Origin: Streptomyces griseoflavus
Lineage (GTDB): Bacteria; Actinomycetota; Actinomycetes; Streptomycetales; Streptomycetaceae
DNA: 64,000 bases
NCBI RefSeq assembly: GCF_014649995.1
Contig: NZ_BMUC01000001.1
Coordinates: 474,313-538,312, forward strand
Reading direction: 5' to 3'
This document shows, piece after piece, positions 18,510 through 28,200 of this stretch. The translations under genes were made by a program, and so were the position numbers. The notes under the pieces were generated by a model, which worked only from the letters and a program-made list of their open reading frames with translations, was not told the DNA's origin and made no database searches. The stretch's first letter is position 1. Every line of letters starts with the position of its first letter.

Positions 18510-18590
18510 GCCCCGGGGGCGCTGCCCCCGGACCCCCGCTCCTCAAACGCCGGAGGGGCTGAATCAGCCCCTCCGGCGTTTGAGGAGCGG
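18510..18590. terminator. Composite intergenic repeat and bidirectional terminator between hemW and the DUF3097 gene
   Basis: Two adjacent palindromes. The first is CCGGGGGC-GCT-GCCCCCGG, close after the hemW stop. The second is a perfect 27-bp stem around a single base (18536-18562 with 18564-18590; core CAAACGCCGGAGGGGCTGA). It lies between convergent genes, so it can end both. A related pair of sequences occurs at about 24510-24605, so this looks like a repeated intergenic family. Confidence 0.85.
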
Positions 18591-18655
18591 CGGAGCCCCA
18601 GGTCGGGACGGGAAGGGGCGGCGGGGGCGAAAAACCCGCCGCCACGCCGCGCCCC

Positions 18656-19465
18656 TCAGGGAGCCGGTGCCGTGACGAAGTCGATCAGTTCCTCCACGCG
18701 GCCCAGCAGCTGCGGCTCCAGGTCCTTGTAGGAGTGCACGGAGTCGAGGATCCGCCGCCACGCCTCCCCCGTGTTCGCCACCCGCCACCCCAGCGCCGCG
18801 CACACCCCCGTCTTCCAGTCCTGCCCCCGCGGCACCCGCGGCCACGCCTCGATCCCCACCGACGCCGGCTTCACGGCTTCCCAGACGTCGATGTACGGGT
18901 GGCCCACCACCAGCGCGTGCTCACTCGTCACCGCCTCCGCGATCCGCCACTCCTTGGAGCCCGGGACGAGGTGGTCGACCAGGATCCCGAGGCGCGCGTC
19001 GGGCCCCGGCGCGAAGTCCTCCACGATCGACGGCAGATCGTCGACCCCCTCCAGGTACTCCACCACCACACCCTCGATGCGGAGGTCGTCGCCCCACACC
19101 TTCTCCACGAGCTCCGCGTCGTGCCGCCCCTCGACGTAGATGCGTCCCGCGCGGGCGACACGAGCCCGCGCGCCGGGGACGGCGACGGAACCGGAGGCCG
19201 TACGGGTGGGCTTGCGGGGGCCGGAGGCGGGACGCACCAGCGTCACCACACGTCCCTCCAGCAGGAACCCGCGCGGCTCCAGCGGGAACACCCGGTGTTT
19301 GCCGAAGCGGTCCTCCAGCGTCACCGTGCCCGCCTCGCAGCGGATCACCGCGCCGCAGAAGCCGGTCCCGGGTTCTTCCACCACCAGGCCGGGCTCGGCG
19401 GCGACCTCGGGCACGGGCTGCGGCTTCTTCCACGGAGGGGTCAGATCGGCGGAGTACGGGCGCAT
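18656..19465 (-). CDS. DUF3097 family protein, possible Toprim-like fold
   Basis: 269 residues from the ATG at 19463-19465. The N-terminal part (PYSADLTPPWKKPQPVPEV ... GFCGAVIRCEAGTVTLEDRFGKHRVFPLEP) looks like a small beta barrel. The middle has RIYVEGRHDAELVEKVWG and, about 60 residues later, GILVDHLVPGSKEWRIAE. The VEG...D and VDH pair is the pattern of a Toprim domain, in which Glu and Asp bind metal. That reading is mine; the family is named only as a domain of unknown function. It is convergent with hemW and lies 34 bases downstream of the MBL hydrolase gene, probably co-transcribed with it. Confidence 0.85.
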   Translation of the reverse strand: MRPYSADLTPPWKKPQPVPEVAAEPGLVVEEPGTGFCGAVIRCEAGTVTLEDRFGKHRVFPLEPRGFLLEGRVVTLVRPASGPRKPTRTASGSVAVPGARARVARAGRIYVEGRHDAELVEKVWGDDLRIEGVVVEYLEGVDDLPSIVEDFAPGPDARLGILVDHLVPGSKEWRIAEAVTSEHALVVGHPYIDVWEAVKPASVGIEAWPRVPRGQDWKTGVCAALGWRVANTGEAWRRILDSVHSYKDLEPQLLGRVEELIDFVTAPAP

Positions 19466-19499
19466 TCTGACGACGATACGAGGATCACGCCCCCGGTGA

Positions 19500-20234
19500 T
19501 CAGTCCGACACGCCGAAACGGGAGGCGAGGGCGTCGCGTTGCGCCCGCACGAACGCCGCGTCCACCACCGCGCCGTGCCCGGGGACGTACAGCGCGTCCT
19601 CGCCGCCCAGCGCCAGCAGCCGGTCCAGCGCGGCGGGCCACCGGGACGGTACGGCGTCGGGGCCGGCCTGCGGCTCGCCCGACTCCTCGACCAGGTCGCC
19701 GCAGAACACCACCTCCGGGTCACCGGGGACCAGCACGGCGAGGTCGTGGGCGGTGTGCCCCGGGCCCACGTTCGCCAGCAGCACCTGCCGGTCGCCGCCC
19801 AGGCCCAGGTCGAGCGTCCACTCCCCGGACACCGCGTGCCGGGGCGGGAGCAGCGCGTCCGCCGCCTCCGCCGCCGCCCGCGCGTCCAGTCCCCACCGCA
19901 CCGCGTCGGCGCGCAGTTCCTCACGCCCGCGCGCCGTCAGCACCGTCTCCATGCCCACCGCCCCGAACACCTCCGCCCCCGCGAACGCCGCCGCCCCGAG
20001 GACGTGGTCGAAGTGCGGGTGGGTGAGCGCGAGATGCGTCACACGGCGGCCGGTGAGGGCCTGCGCCCCGGTCCGCAACCGCGCGCCCTCGCCCAGGTGC
20101 GAGCCCGCGTCGACGACCAGCACGCCGTCCGCCCCGACGACGAGTCCCGCCGTGCAGTCCCACACCGGGAGCCGGCACCGCCCCACCCCGGGCGCCACTT
20201 GCTCCCATCCCGACTCTTCCCAAGTCACGGTCAT
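19500..20234 (-). CDS. Metallo-beta-lactamase fold hydrolase
   Basis: 244 residues from the ATG at 20232-20234. The metal-binding HxHxDH motif is HPHFDH ([15 protein letters not shown]), followed by [12 protein letters not shown], the bridging Asp in [12 protein letters not shown] and a final His in [13 protein letters not shown]. This set is typical of the glyoxalase II/beta-lactamase-like hydrolases acting on thioesters or lactones; the substrate cannot be told from the sequence. It lies divergent from hrcA and upstream of the DUF3097 gene. Confidence 0.9.
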   Translation of the reverse strand: MTVTWEESGWEQVAPGVGRCRLPVWDCTAGLVVGADGVLVVDAGSHLGEGARLRTGAQALTGRRVTHLALTHPHFDHVLGAAAFAGAEVFGAVGMETVLTARGREELRADAVRWGLDARAAAEAADALLPPRHAVSGEWTLDLGLGGDRQVLLANVGPGHTAHDLAVLVPGDPEVVFCGDLVEESGEPQAGPDAVPSRWPAALDRLLALGGEDALYVPGHGAVVDAAFVRAQRDALASRFGVSD

Positions 20235-20287
20235 GACGGGACGCTATCGGGGACGACGCCGCCCGGCGCGACGGCGCGGGACCGGCC

Positions 20288-20318
20288 TTGCCCGGGGTGT
20301 ACCCCCCGGCCGTACACT
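20288..20318 (+). promoter_or_regulatory. Candidate promoter of hrcA-dnaJ
   Basis: A -35 like TTGCCC (20288-20293) and a -10 like TACACT (20313-20318) are separated by 19 bases, slightly long for a vegetative promoter. The -10 lies immediately upstream of the CIRCE operator, a position suitable for repression by HrcA. Confidence 0.45.
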
Positions 20319-20331
20319 GGGCCGGGGAAGT

Positions 20332-20358
20332 CTGGCACTCGCGTGCGAAGAGTGCCAG
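20332..20358. promoter_or_regulatory. CIRCE operator (HrcA binding site)
   Basis: CTGGCACTC-N9-GAGTGCCAG is a perfect 9-9-9 inverted repeat, matching the CIRCE consensus TTAGCACTC-N9-GAGTGCTAA at all but the outer positions. It lies 36 bases before hrcA, so HrcA should repress its own operon with dnaJ, and heat or GroEL titration should relieve it. Confidence 0.95.
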
Positions 20359-20394
20359 GGACGTTACCGGGCGGAAGGCTACTGGAGGTGCGCG

Positions 20395-21411
20395 ATGCTC
20401 AGTGAACGCAGACTCCAGGTGCTGCGCGCCATCGTCCAGGACTACGTGGGCACCGAGGAGCCCGTCGGCTCCAAGGCGCTCACCGAGCGGCACAACCTCG
20501 GCGTCTCCCCGGCCACCGTGCGCAACGACATGGCGGCCCTGGAGGACGAGGGCTTCATCGCCCAGCCCCACACCAGCGCCGGGCGCATCCCCACCGACAA
20601 GGGCTACCGGCTGTTCGTCGACAAGCTCGCCGGTGTGAAGCCGATGACCGCGCCCGAGCGGCGCGCCATCCAGAACTTCCTCGAGGGCGCCGTCGACCTC
20701 GACGACGTGGTGGCCAGGACCGTACGGCTGCTCGCGCAGCTCACCCGGCAGGTCGCCGTCGTGCAGTACCCGTCGCTGACCCGGTCGACGGTGCGGCACG
20801 TGGAGCTGCTGTCGCTGGCGCCCGCGCGGCTGATGCTGGTGCTGATCACGGACACCGGCCGGGTCGAGCAGCGCATGGTCGACTGCCCGGTGCCGTTCGG
20901 CGAGGCGTCCCTCGCTGACCTGCGGGCGCGGCTCAACAGCCGGGTCGCGGGCCGCCGGTTCACCGATGTGCCGAGTCTGGTGGAGGACCTGCCGGATGCC
21001 TTCGAGGCCGAGGACCGCGGTACGGTCTCGACGGTGCTCTCCACTCTCCTGGAGACGCTCGTCGAGGAGAACGAGGAGCGGTTGATGATCGGCGGCACCG
21101 CCAATCTCACCCGTTTCGGACATGACTTCCCCCTGGTGATCCGGCCCGTCCTGGAGGCGCTGGAGGAGCAGGTCGTGCTCCTCAAGTTGCTCGGCGAGGC
21201 GAAGGATCCGGGCGTGACCGTCCGTATCGGTCACGAGAACGCCCACGAAGGACTCAACTCCACGTCCGTCGTGTCGGTCGGCTACGGTTCGGGCGGCGAG
21301 GCTGTCGCCAAGCTCGGTGTGGTCGGACCGACCCGCATGGATTACCCCGGAACGATGGGAGCGGTACGCGCAGTGGCACGGTACGTCGGACAGATCCTGG
21401 CGGAGTCGTAG
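20395..21411 (+). CDS. hrcA: Heat-inducible transcription repressor HrcA
   Basis: 338 residues from the ATG at 20395, behind a CTGGAGGTGCGCG ribosome binding site. The winged helix at the N-terminus ([28 protein letters not shown] ... [32 protein letters not shown]) binds CIRCE. The rest is the GAF-like dimerisation/insertion region with the conserved end [21 protein letters not shown]. The last base of its TAG stop is the first base of the dnaJ GTG start. A CIRCE element lies upstream, so autoregulation is expected. Confidence 0.98.
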   Translation: MLSERRLQVLRAIVQDYVGTEEPVGSKALTERHNLGVSPATVRNDMAALEDEGFIAQPHTSAGRIPTDKGYRLFVDKLAGVKPMTAPERRAIQNFLEGAVDLDDVVARTVRLLAQLTRQVAVVQYPSLTRSTVRHVELLSLAPARLMLVLITDTGRVEQRMVDCPVPFGEASLADLRARLNSRVAGRRFTDVPSLVEDLPDAFEAEDRGTVSTVLSTLLETLVEENEERLMIGGTANLTRFGHDFPLVIRPVLEALEEQVVLLKLLGEAKDPGVTVRIGHENAHEGLNSTSVVSVGYGSGGEAVAKLGVVGPTRMDYPGTMGAVRAVARYVGQILAES

Positions 21412-22547
21412 TGGCCACGGACTACTACGCCGTACTCGGCGTGCGCCGCGACGCGTCGCAGGAGGAGATCAAGAAGGCCTTCCGGCGGCTCGCCCGCGAG
21501 CTGCATCCGGACGTCAACCCGGATCCGAAGACCCAGGAGCGGTTCAAGGAGATCAACGCCGCCTACGAGGTGCTGTCGGACCCGCAGAAGAAGCAGGTCT
21601 ACGACCTCGGCGGCGACCCGCTCTCGCAGTCCGGCGCCGGTGGCGCGGGCGGCTTCGGGGCCGGTGGCTTCGGCAACTTCTCCGACATCATGGACGCGTT
21701 CTTCGGCACGGCGTCGCAGCGCGGACCCCGTTCGCGCACCCGCCGCGGCCAGGACGCGATGATCCGCATCGAGGTCGAGCTGGACGAGGCCGCGTTCGGC
21801 ACGACCAAGGACATCCAGGTCGACACGGCGATCGTCTGCACCACCTGCAGCGGCGAGGGCGCGGCCCCGGGCACCACCGCGCAGACCTGTGACATGTGCC
21901 GCGGCCGCGGTGAGGTCTCCCAGGTCACGCGGTCCTTCCTGGGCCAGGTCATGACCTCCCGCCCCTGCCCGCAGTGCCAGGGCTTCGGCACCGTGGTGCC
22001 GACCCCCTGCCCGGAGTGCGCGGGCGACGGACGGGTCCGCTCCCGGCGCACGCTCACGGTCAAGATCCCGGCCGGTGTCGACAACGGCACGCGGATCCAG
22101 CTGGCGGGCGAGGGCGAGGTCGGCCCCGGCGGCGGCCCCGCCGGCGACCTGTACGTCGAGATCCACGAGCTGCCGCACGCGCAGTTCCAGCGGCGCGGCG
22201 ACGACCTGCACTGCACGGTCACCCTCCCGATGACCGCGGCGGCCCTCGGCACCAAGGTGCCGCTGGAGACGCTGGACGGCATGGAGGAGGTCGACATCCG
22301 CCCCGGTACCCAGTCGGGCCAGTCGATCCCGCTCCACGGCCGGGGCGTCACCCACCTGCGGGGCGGCGGCCGGGGCGACCTCATCGTCCACGTCGAGGTC
22401 CAGACCCCGACCAAGCTCGACCCCGAGCAGGAGCGCCTGCTGCGGGAGCTCTCCAAGCTCCGCGGCGAGGAGCGGCCCCAGGGCCAGTTCCAGCCGGGGC
22501 AGCAGGGGCTGTTCTCGCGGCTGAAGGACGCGTTCAACGGGCGCTGA
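21411..22547 (+). CDS. dnaJ: Chaperone protein DnaJ (DnaJ2)
   Basis: 378 residues, GTG start overlapping the hrcA stop by one base. J domain at 1-70 with the HPD motif (ELHPDVNP) that stimulates DnaK ATPase, a short G/F-rich linker (about 72-95), four CxxCxGxG zinc repeats ([32 protein letters not shown]) and the C-terminal substrate-binding domains. The gene for the partner DnaK is elsewhere. In Streptomyces this second dnaJ, linked to hrcA, belongs to the HrcA-CIRCE regulon, while dnaK-dnaJ1 is under HspR. Confidence 0.97.
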   Translation: MATDYYAVLGVRRDASQEEIKKAFRRLARELHPDVNPDPKTQERFKEINAAYEVLSDPQKKQVYDLGGDPLSQSGAGGAGGFGAGGFGNFSDIMDAFFGTASQRGPRSRTRRGQDAMIRIEVELDEAAFGTTKDIQVDTAIVCTTCSGEGAAPGTTAQTCDMCRGRGEVSQVTRSFLGQVMTSRPCPQCQGFGTVVPTPCPECAGDGRVRSRRTLTVKIPAGVDNGTRIQLAGEGEVGPGGGPAGDLYVEIHELPHAQFQRRGDDLHCTVTLPMTAAALGTKVPLETLDGMEEVDIRPGTQSGQSIPLHGRGVTHLRGGGRGDLIVHVEVQTPTKLDPEQERLLRELSKLRGEERPQGQFQPGQQGLFSRLKDAFNGR

Positions 22548-22659
22548 GGAGCGCCTTCCGCGGGCGCCGGCACTCCGCCCTCCGCCCCGGTGAAAAGTGG
22601 CTTATGCCAAGGGGAAGGGCGGATTCGGCACGGGTCGGGGGACGTGACAACATGCGGTC

Positions 22660-23733
22660 ATGTCCTCCGTACCGACCGATCTCTTCCCGCACCCGATCGT
22701 GCAGGCGCCGATGGCGGGCGGTGTCGCCGTTCCTCCGCTGGCCGCCGCCGTGTCCGAGGCGGGCGGGCTCGGTTTCCTGGCCGCCGGGTACAAGACCGCG
22801 GACGGGATGTACCAGGAGATCAAGCAGCTGCGGGGACTGACGTCCAGGCCGTTCGGGGTCAACCTCTTCCTGCCCCAGCCGGAGACCGCCGACCCCGCCG
22901 CCGTCGGTGTCTACGCCCACCAGCTCGCCGGTGAGGCCACCTGGTACGAGACGGAGCTCGGCGATCCCGACAGCGGACGCGACGACGGCTACGACGCCAA
23001 GCTCGCCGTGCTGCTGGACAACCCGGTACCGGTGGTGTCGTTCCACTTCGGTGTGCCGAGCCGCGAGGTGCTGGACTCGCTGCGCCGGGCCGGCACCTAC
23101 ACCCTGGTCACCGCCACGACGGCGGAGGAGGCCAGGGCCGTGGAGCGGGCCGGCGCGGACGCGGTGATCGCGCAGGGCGTCGAGGCCGGCGGCCACCAGG
23201 GAACCCACCAGGACGTCCCGGAGGCGGACGGGTCCGGCGTCGGACTGCTCTCCCTCGTCGCCCAGGTCCGTGAGGCCGTCGGCATCCCCGTCGTCGCCGC
23301 CGGGGGCATCATGCGCGGCGGCCAGATCGCCGCCGTCCTCGCGGCCGGTGCCGCCGCGGCCCAGCTCGGCACGGCCTTCGTCGCCGCCCACGAGTCCGGT
23401 GCGCACGCGCTGCACAAGCAGGCCCTCACCAGCCCCCTGTACGTCCGCACCGAGCTGACCCGGGCCTTCTCCGGCCGTCCCGCCCGCGCCCTGGTCAACC
23501 GCTTCCTGCGCGAGCACGGCCCGTACGCGCCCGCCGCCTACCCGGACGTCCACCATCTCACCGCGCCACTGCGCAAGGCCGCCGCGAAGGCCGGTGACGC
23601 GCAGGGCATGGCGCTGTGGGCGGGCCAGGGCCACCGGATGGCCCGCGAGCTGCCCGCCGGGCAGCTGGTGGAGCTGCTGGTCGCCGAACTCGCCGCCGCC
23701 CGGACGGAGTTCTCGGCGGGGGGCGCCCGATGA
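22660..23733 (+). CDS. Nitronate monooxygenase (2-nitropropane dioxygenase family, FMN)
   Basis: 357 residues, ATG at 22660. It is a TIM-barrel flavoprotein that oxidises alkyl nitronates and related toxins such as 3-nitropropionate. Family signatures are IVQAPMAGGVAVPPLAAAVSEAGGLGFL at the N-terminus, the FHFGVPS strand, the GVEAGGHQGTHQ loop with the catalytic-region His, and the phosphate-binding PVVAAGGIMRGGQIAAVLAAGA. Its stop overlaps the rsmE start (ATGA), so the two genes are translationally coupled although functionally unrelated. Confidence 0.93.
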   Translation: MSSVPTDLFPHPIVQAPMAGGVAVPPLAAAVSEAGGLGFLAAGYKTADGMYQEIKQLRGLTSRPFGVNLFLPQPETADPAAVGVYAHQLAGEATWYETELGDPDSGRDDGYDAKLAVLLDNPVPVVSFHFGVPSREVLDSLRRAGTYTLVTATTAEEARAVERAGADAVIAQGVEAGGHQGTHQDVPEADGSGVGLLSLVAQVREAVGIPVVAAGGIMRGGQIAAVLAAGAAAAQLGTAFVAAHESGAHALHKQALTSPLYVRTELTRAFSGRPARALVNRFLREHGPYAPAAYPDVHHLTAPLRKAAAKAGDAQGMALWAGQGHRMARELPAGQLVELLVAELAAARTEFSAGGAR

Positions 23734-24470
23734 CCGCGCCGGTGTTCGTCGTCGACCGCTTCGACGACCGGGGTGAGGGCCGTCATGTGCTCGACGGACC
23801 CGAGGGACGGCACGCCGTCTCCGTGAAGCGGCTGCGGCCCGGTGAGGGCGTCGTCCTCACCGACGGGGCCGGCCGCTGGGCCGAGGGCGAGGTCGAGGCC
23901 ACCGAGGGCAAGGACCGGCTCATCGTGCGGCTCGGCCACGTCGTGGAGGAGCCCGAGGAGTCGCCCCGGCTGACGGTGGTCCAGGCCCTGCCCAAGGGGG
24001 ACCGGGGCGAACTGGCCGTGGAGACGATGACCGAGGTCGGCGTCGACGCGATCGTGCCGTGGGCGGCGTCCCGGTGCATCACGCAGTGGAAGGGCGAGCG
24101 CGGTCTGAAGGCCCTCGGCAAGTGGCGGGCGACGGCGCGGGAGGCCGGCAAGCAGTCCCGGCGGGTGCGCTTCCCCGAGGTCGCGGACGCCGCGACGAGC
24201 AAGCAGGTTGCGTCACTTCTGGCCGGAGCGGGGTTCGCCGCCGTGCTGCACGAGAGCGGTACGGAGGCGCTCGCGACCGCCGAACTGCCCGCCTCCGGGG
24301 ACATCGTGCTGGTCGTGGGGCCCGAAGGCGGGGTGTCGCCCGAGGAGTTGGAGCTGTTCGAACGGGCCGGTGCGAAGCCCTACCGGCTGGGCCGCAGTGT
24401 CCTGCGTACCTCCACCGCCGGCACGGCCGCCGCGGCGCTGCTGCTCGGGCGCACCGGCCGCTGGTCCTGA
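23730..24470 (+). CDS. rsmE: 16S rRNA (uracil1498-N3)-methyltransferase RsmE
   Basis: 246 residues, ATG at 23730 inside the stop of the preceding gene. SPOUT-class enzyme methylating U1498 at the decoding centre. It has an N-terminal PUA-like RNA-binding domain (HVLDGPEGRHAVSVKRLRPGEGV, DGAGRWAEGEVE) and a C-terminal trefoil-knot SAM domain with VVGPEGGVSPEELELF and the final knot motif LRTSTAGTAAAALLL. The family usually has LRTETA; here a Ser replaces the Glu, common in actinomycetes as far as I recall. Confidence 0.95.
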   Translation: MTAPVFVVDRFDDRGEGRHVLDGPEGRHAVSVKRLRPGEGVVLTDGAGRWAEGEVEATEGKDRLIVRLGHVVEEPEESPRLTVVQALPKGDRGELAVETMTEVGVDAIVPWAASRCITQWKGERGLKALGKWRATAREAGKQSRRVRFPEVADAATSKQVASLLAGAGFAAVLHESGTEALATAELPASGDIVLVVGPEGGVSPEELELFERAGAKPYRLGRSVLRTSTAGTAAAALLLGRTGRWS

Positions 24471-24504
24471 CCGGGGGTTCCTTCGCCCCCGCCGCCCCTT
24501 CCCG

Positions 24505-24605
24505 TCCCGGTCCGGGGGCTTCGCCCCCGGACCCCCTTCCGGCCCCGAACCGGGCCTCGTCCTCGAACGCCGGACGGGCCGGCCGGCCCTCCGGTGTGCG
24601 AAGGG
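24505..24605. repeat. Second copy of the composite intergenic palindrome family
   Basis: After rsmE a palindrome CCGGGGGC-TTC-GCCCCCGG is followed by GACCCCC and then a diverged relative of the second palindrome at 18536 (shared word AACGCCGGA; arms less perfect here). Same order and spacing as at 18510-18590. It probably acts as the rsmE terminator. The rest of the 206-base gap before the lipoprotein gene shows no gene. Confidence 0.7.
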
Positions 24606-24676
24606 CCGGGGGCGCGAGGCGTATGTGGCCGTATGCGCTCTACCGTCCCACCGGTGGCGGTGGCAGTCTGCCGTGC

Positions 24677-25201
24677 ATGGGGGCGTTGAACAGGATTCCG
24701 CGCATCGCACTCGCCGTGGGCTTCGCCGTGGCCGCCGTCGGCGGGCTCACCGCGTGCGAGGGCGGCGGCCTCGGCTCCACGGCCGTCGCCTTCACCACCG
24801 ACGAGGCGGTGACCGACGAGCTCAACCGCAGGAAGGCCGACGTCCGTTGGCTCACCTGCACCGCGTCCTTCGGGGAGCGCAAGGGCCCGACGCCGTCGGC
24901 GAAGGAGAACACCGTCGCCTCCGTCGACTGCGAGGGCGAGACCCAGGACGGCAAGGAGATCACCGTCATCGGCCAGGTCACCCACGCCGTCAACGGCGCC
25001 TGCGTGCGCGGGAACATCACCGCGAAGGTGGGCGGGAAGCAGGTGTTCCGCGTCGACGGCCTCGGCGACTGCGACGACAAGAGCCCGCCCCGCGTGGGCG
25101 AACCGACCGGCCGCGGCCCGGACCCCACCGTCACGGTGACCGTCACGACGACCGTGTGGTGCGACCAGTACCCGTCCTGTCGCCCCGTCGAGGGCAAGTG
25201 A
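24677..25201 (+). CDS. Putative lipoprotein, function unknown
   Basis: 174 residues from the ATG at 24677. An N-terminal signal peptide (ALAVGFAVAAVG) ends in a lipobox LTAC with the lipidated Cys27. The mature part has a DUF4333-like pattern: several cysteines (CTAS, DCEGE, ACVRG, DCDD and two near the C-terminus) that could form disulphides, within a beta-rich segment (ITVIGQVTHAVNGACVRGNITAKV). A Pro/Thr linker (PTVTVTVTTT) leads to a short C-terminal tail with WCDQYPSC. It is expected on the outer face of the membrane. I do not recognise a specific role. Confidence 0.8.
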   Translation: MGALNRIPRIALAVGFAVAAVGGLTACEGGGLGSTAVAFTTDEAVTDELNRRKADVRWLTCTASFGERKGPTPSAKENTVASVDCEGETQDGKEITVIGQVTHAVNGACVRGNITAKVGGKQVFRVDGLGDCDDKSPPRVGEPTGRGPDPTVTVTVTTTVWCDQYPSCRPVEGK

Positions 25202-25246
25202 TCGGAACCCCTGTCCAGGACCGCCCGGCCTGCATAGGGTGACCGG

Positions 25247-28200
25247 GTGACACAGCCCGCATCGGTCGCATCCGCCGCTTACCTCCGGTTCCCGCATCTG
25301 CACGGCGAGTTGGTCGCCTTCACCGCCGAGGACGACGTGTGGCTCGCCCCGCTCGACGGCGGCCGCGCCTGGCGGGTCAGTGCCGACAACGTGCCGGTGA
25401 ACCACCCGCGCGTCTCGCCCGACGGCACCACCGTCGCCTGGACCTCCACCCGCGACGGCGCCCCCGAGGTGCACGTCGCGCCCGTCGACGGAGGACGCGC
25501 CCGCCGCCTGACCCACTGGGGCAGCCTCAGGACCCAGGTGCGCGGCTGGACCGCCGACGGGCGGGTCCTCGCGGTCAGCGCCCACGGCCAGGCGAGCCTG
25601 CGCCGTAGCTGGGCCCGTGCCGTCCCGCTCGACGGCGGCCCGGCGGCCACCCTGCCGTACGGGCCCGTCGGCGACGTCGCCCAGGGCCCGCACACCGTGC
25701 TGCTGTCCGCGCCGATGGGCCGTGAGGCCGCCTGGTGGAAGCGCTACCGGGGCGGCACCGCGGGCAAGCTGTGGATCGACCGCGAGGGCGACGGCGAGTT
25801 CGTCCGGCTGCACGAGGACCTCGACGGGAACATCGAGTACCCGCTGTGGGCGGGGGGCCGCATCGCGTTCCTCTCCGACCACGAGGGCACCGGCGCCCTG
25901 TACTCCTCCCTGGCCGACGGATCCGACCTCAGGCGCCACACGCCCCTCGACGGCTTCTACGCCCGGCACGCCGCCACCGACGGCACCCGGGTCGTCTACT
26001 CCAGCGCCGGTGAGCTGTGGCTCCTGGACGACCTGGACGGGGCCGAGCCGCGCCGGCTCGACCTCCGGCTCGGCGGACAGCGCGTGGACCTCCAGCCGTT
26101 CCCGGTGAACGCCGCCCACTGGTTCGGTTCCGCGTCGCCCGACCACACCGCGCGCGGCAGCGCCGTCTGCGTGCGCGGCACCGTCCACTGGGTCACCCAC
26201 CGCTCCGGTCCGGCCCGCGCGCTCGCCGCGACACCGGGCGTACGGGCCCGGCGCCCGCGCGCCTTCCGCGCGGACGGCGAGGAATGGGTGGTGTGGGTGA
26301 CCGACGCCGAGGGCGACGACGCCCTGGAGTTCGCCCCCGCCACCGGACTCGCCCCCGGCGCCACCCCGCGCCGCATCGCCGCCGGACAGCTCGGCCGGGT
26401 CGTGGAGCTGGCCATGGCACCCGACGGCAGCCGTGCCGCGGTCGCCTCGCACGACGGGCGTCTCCTCCTCGTCGAGCGCGAGACCGGCGAGGTCCGCGAG
26501 GTCGACCGCAGCGAGGACGGCGACGTCTCCGGGCTGGTCTTCTCACCCGACTCCGCCTGGCTCGCCTGGTCCCACCCCGGCCCGCGCCCGCTCAGCCAGC
26601 TCCGCCTCGCCAACACCACCGACCTGTCGGTCACCGAGGCGACCCCGCTGCGCTTCCAGGACTACGCGCCCGCCTTCACCCTCGACGGCAAGCACCTGGC
26701 GTTCCTGTCGAGCCGCTCCTTCGACCCGGTCTACGACGAGCACGTCTTCGACCTGGCCTTCGTCGAGGGCGTACGGCCCTACCTGATCACCCTCGCGGCG
26801 ACCACCCCGTCGCCGTTCGGGCCGCAGCGGCACGGCCGGCCCTTCGAGACACCCGACCGGGACGAGACGCCCGACAGCGAGGGCACCCCCGCCACCCGGA
26901 TCGACCTCGACGGTCTCGCCGACCGCATCGTGCCGTTCCCCGTCGAGGCCGCCCGCTACACCGGCCTGCGCGCCGCCAAGGACGGGGTGCTGTGGCTGCG
27001 GCACCCGGTGCGGGGCGTGCTCGGCGCGTCCAGGGCCACGCCCGACGACCCGGACCCCAAGACCGACCTGGAGCGCTACGACCTCGTCCAGCAGCGCCTG
27101 GAGCACCTGGCCGTGGACGCCGACGACTTCGAGGTCAGCGGCGACGGCAAACGGGTGCTGCTGTGGACCGACGGACGGCTGAAGGTCGTCCCCAGCGACC
27201 GGCGCGCCTCCGGTGACGAGGAGAGCGACACCAACATCACCGTCGACCTCGGGCGGGTCCGTCAGTTCGTCGACCCGGCCGTCGAGTGGCGGCAGATGTT
27301 CGACGAGAACGGCCGCATCATGCGGGACAACTTCTGGCGTCCCGACATGAGCGGTGTCGACTGGGACGGCGTGCTCGACCGGTACCGGCCGGTGCTCGAC
27401 CGGCTGGCCACCCACGACGACCTGGTGGACCTGCTGTGGGAGGTGCACGGGGAGCTCGGCACCTCGCACGCGTACGTCACCCCGCGCGGCGGGTTCGGCG
27501 GCGGGGCGCGGCAGGGACTGCTCGGGGCGGACATCTCCCGGCACGAGGACGGCAGCTGGCGGGTGGACCGGGTCCTTCCCGCGGAGACCTCCGACCCGGA
27601 CGCCCGCTCGCCGCTCGCCGCGCCGGGCGTCGCCGTACGGGCCGGGGACGCGATCGTCGCCGTCGCGGGGCGGGCGGTCGACCCGGTGACCGGGCCCGCG
27701 CCGCTGCTGGTGGGGACGGCGGGCAAGCCGGTGGAGCTGACCGTGTCGCCCGCGGGCGGCGGTGACCCGCGGCACGCGGTCGTCGTGCCGATCGCCGACG
27801 AGGAGCCGTTGCGGTACCACGCCTGGGTCGCCGACCGGCGGGCGTACGTGCTCGAGAGGTCCGGCGGACGGCTGGGCTACATCCACGTGCCGGACATGCA
27901 GGCCCCCGGATGGGCGCAGATCCACCGGGACCTGCGGGTGGAGGTGCTGCGCGAGGGGCTGATCGTGGACGTGCGGGAGAACCGGGGCGGTCACACCTCG
28001 CAGCTGGTGGTGGAGAAGCTGGCCCGGCGGATCGTGGGATGGGACCTGCCGCGGGGCATGCGGGCGGAGAGCTATCCGCGGGACGCCCCCCGGGGGCCGG
28101 TGGTGGCGGTCGCCAACGAGTTCTCCGGGTCCGACGGGGACATCGTGAACGCGGCGATCCGGGCGCTGGGCATCGGACCGGTGGTCGGCACCCGCACGTG

